This document shows, in pieces, positions 63,222 through 64,000 of a stretch of 64,000 bases of DNA. Position numbers and translations under genes: made by a program. The first letter of the stretch is position 1. Every line of letters starts with the position of its first letter. Source of the DNA: Myxococcales bacterium (GTDB lineage: Bacteria > Myxococcota_A > Polyangia > Polyangiales > Polyangiaceae); assembly GCA_016712525.1 (NCBI GenBank), contig JADJQX010000008.1:1361001-1425000 (forward strand), in the 5' to 3' direction. The notes under the pieces were generated by a model. That model did not search any database. It saw only the letters and a list, made by a program, of their open reading frames with translations, and was not told where the DNA came from.

Positions 63222-64000
63222 GTCCCTCGGCGGTTCGGCTCCTCCCCCACACGAAGCCCCACCCCCTCCCCCCGCTTTTTGATCACGGGGAAAGTCCGAC
63301 ACTTGGCTCCAACGTCGGTCGGTTCGGTACCAACGTCGGTCGGCTCTCGTGGCTCTCGGCACGATCGGAGCTCGGCAAACGTCGGGCGGCGCGACAGGGG
63401 GAAGGGCCACGTCACCCTCGCGAGGGGCTCTCGGCACGATCGGAGCTCGGCAAACGTCGGGCGGCGCGACAGGGGGAAGGGCCACGTCACCCTCGCGAGG
63501 GAGGGGGTGGGCCTTCGCGCGCGGGTGGGCCCCTCGGCGTCGTTCCGCGCGATGACAGGGCCCGAGCTCCTTCCGTGCCTCGAGCGGCCGCGCGGGAACG
63601 ACGTCCCTCGGCAGAGCGGCTCCTCCCACCCGCACACGAAGCCCCACCCCTCCCCCGCTTTTGAATCACGAGGAAAGTCAGGCACTTGGCGCCAACGTCG
63701 GTCGGAGCTCGGATGCGGCGCGACAGGGGGACGTCCACGTCACCCTCGCGAGGGAGGGGGTGGGCCTTCGCGCGCGGGCGGGCCCCTCCGTAACTCGGCG
63801 TCGTTCCGCGCGATGACAGCGGCCGAGCTCCTTCCGTGCCTCGAGCCGCCGCGCGGGAACGACGTCCCTCGGCAGAGCGGCTCCTCCCACCCGCACACGA
63901 AGCCCCACCCCTCCCCCGCTTCTCAATCACGAGGAAAGTCCGATACTTGGCGCCAACGTCGGTCGCCTCTCGAGCTCGGAGCTAGCTCAGCTAAGAGCTC
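63222..64000. repeat. Long tandem repeat array with dispersed element copies
   Basis: Units start at 63222, 63603 and 63864 (periods 381 and 261 bp). They share the segments CACACGAAGCCCCACCCC and TCACCCTCGCGAGGGAGGGG. Copies of the dispersed element lie at 63284-63322, 63662-63705 and 63924-63965 with the core CTTGGCGCCAACGTCGGTCG. The first unit also has the 75-bp duplication. Confidence 0.85.
63351..63500 (+). repeat. Exact 75-bp tandem duplication
   Basis: Copies 63351-63425 and 63426-63500 match end to end, starting GGCTCTCGGCACGATCGG. It lies within the larger array. Confidence 0.85.

Larger units (their letters stand above)
63211..64000. other. Gene-free repeat block at the right edge
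   Basis: No convincing ORF. It consists of about three copies of a ~260-380-bp unit that begins GTCCCTCGGC at 63222, 63603 and 63864, each containing the 37-bp dispersed element. The block continues past the window end. Confidence 0.8.

Noticed and set aside
63222..64000. CRISPR or gene-coding repeats at the right edge
   Set aside because: Periods of 261-381 bp with no spacers; translations are out-of-frame and arginine-rich.

Overview
The window is very GC-rich bacterial chromosome with the look of a myxobacterium (Myxococcota, probably a Polyangia/Labilithrix-type genome). Supporting features are the many Cys-anchored lipoproteins with Pro-Asp-Ser or Ala/Ser/Pro linkers, C-terminal sorting tails of the MYXO-CTERM kind (Cys, one membrane helix, Arg cluster) on two DUF2330 proteins and an Ig-like lipoprotein, a zinc-finger Ser/Thr kinase beside a sigma factor, sigma-54-like promoters, and long repeat-rich intergenic DNA. 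The taxonomic call is inference; no rRNA or tRNA gene is visible.

Layout. 1-4.9 kb: a large secreted zinc metalloprotease running off the left edge and a Cys-rich lipoprotein. 4.8-15.5 kb, mostly minus strand: AraC regulator, acyltransferase 3, AI-2E-type membrane protein, SUKH protein, 3-hydroxyacyl-CoA dehydrogenase, a stand-alone PEP-utilizer swivel domain whose catalytic His is Asp, a zinc-ribbon membrane protein, ruvA, and tandem DUF2330 proteins. 15.6-19.7 kb: GNAT acetyltransferase, then a maltoporin-like porin with a secreted GH13 amylase. 19.8-26.4 kb: lipoproteins, a 29-codon micro-lipoprotein, and a divergent signalling locus (zinc finger-Ser/Thr kinase versus sigma factor plus TPR-PEGA protein). 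26.6-35.8 kb: dapB-dapA, GH57 branching enzyme, two paralogous heme-motif lipoproteins, rplU-rpmA, a HAD phosphatase and two universal stress proteins. 35.9-43.4 kb: feoAB, an orphan histidine kinase, polysaccharide deacetylase and recD2. 43.4-46.9 kb: a ParE/Phd toxin-antitoxin pair, a decayed recD2 fragment, a repeat field and a lipoprotein. 47-51.6 kb: four neighbouring genes broken by single-base frameshifts (Cys-rich lipoprotein, unknown lipoprotein, Uma2 nuclease, prepilin peptidase). 51.6-63.2 kb: AlkD-like repair protein, lipoprotein Cys-phosphatase, trpS, TPR lipoprotein, gltA, upp-like, Ig-like lipoprotein and an EmrAB efflux pair with a divergent TetR. 63.2-64 kb: tandem repeats without a gene.

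How genes work together. The porin-amylase pair forms an alpha-glucan uptake unit; dapA/dapB (GTGA overlap) are consecutive lysine/DAP steps; feoA/feoB (GTGA overlap) import Fe2+; the TetR and EmrAB genes are a self-contained efflux cassette. The most interesting non-housekeeping material is the kinase/sigma/PEGA locus, the His-to-Asp swivel domain, a dispersed ~37-bp repeat family that supplies the C-terminus of one lipoprotein, a palindrome doublet seen at two loci, and the cluster of frameshifts at 48-51.4 kb, which looks more like sequence error than biology.
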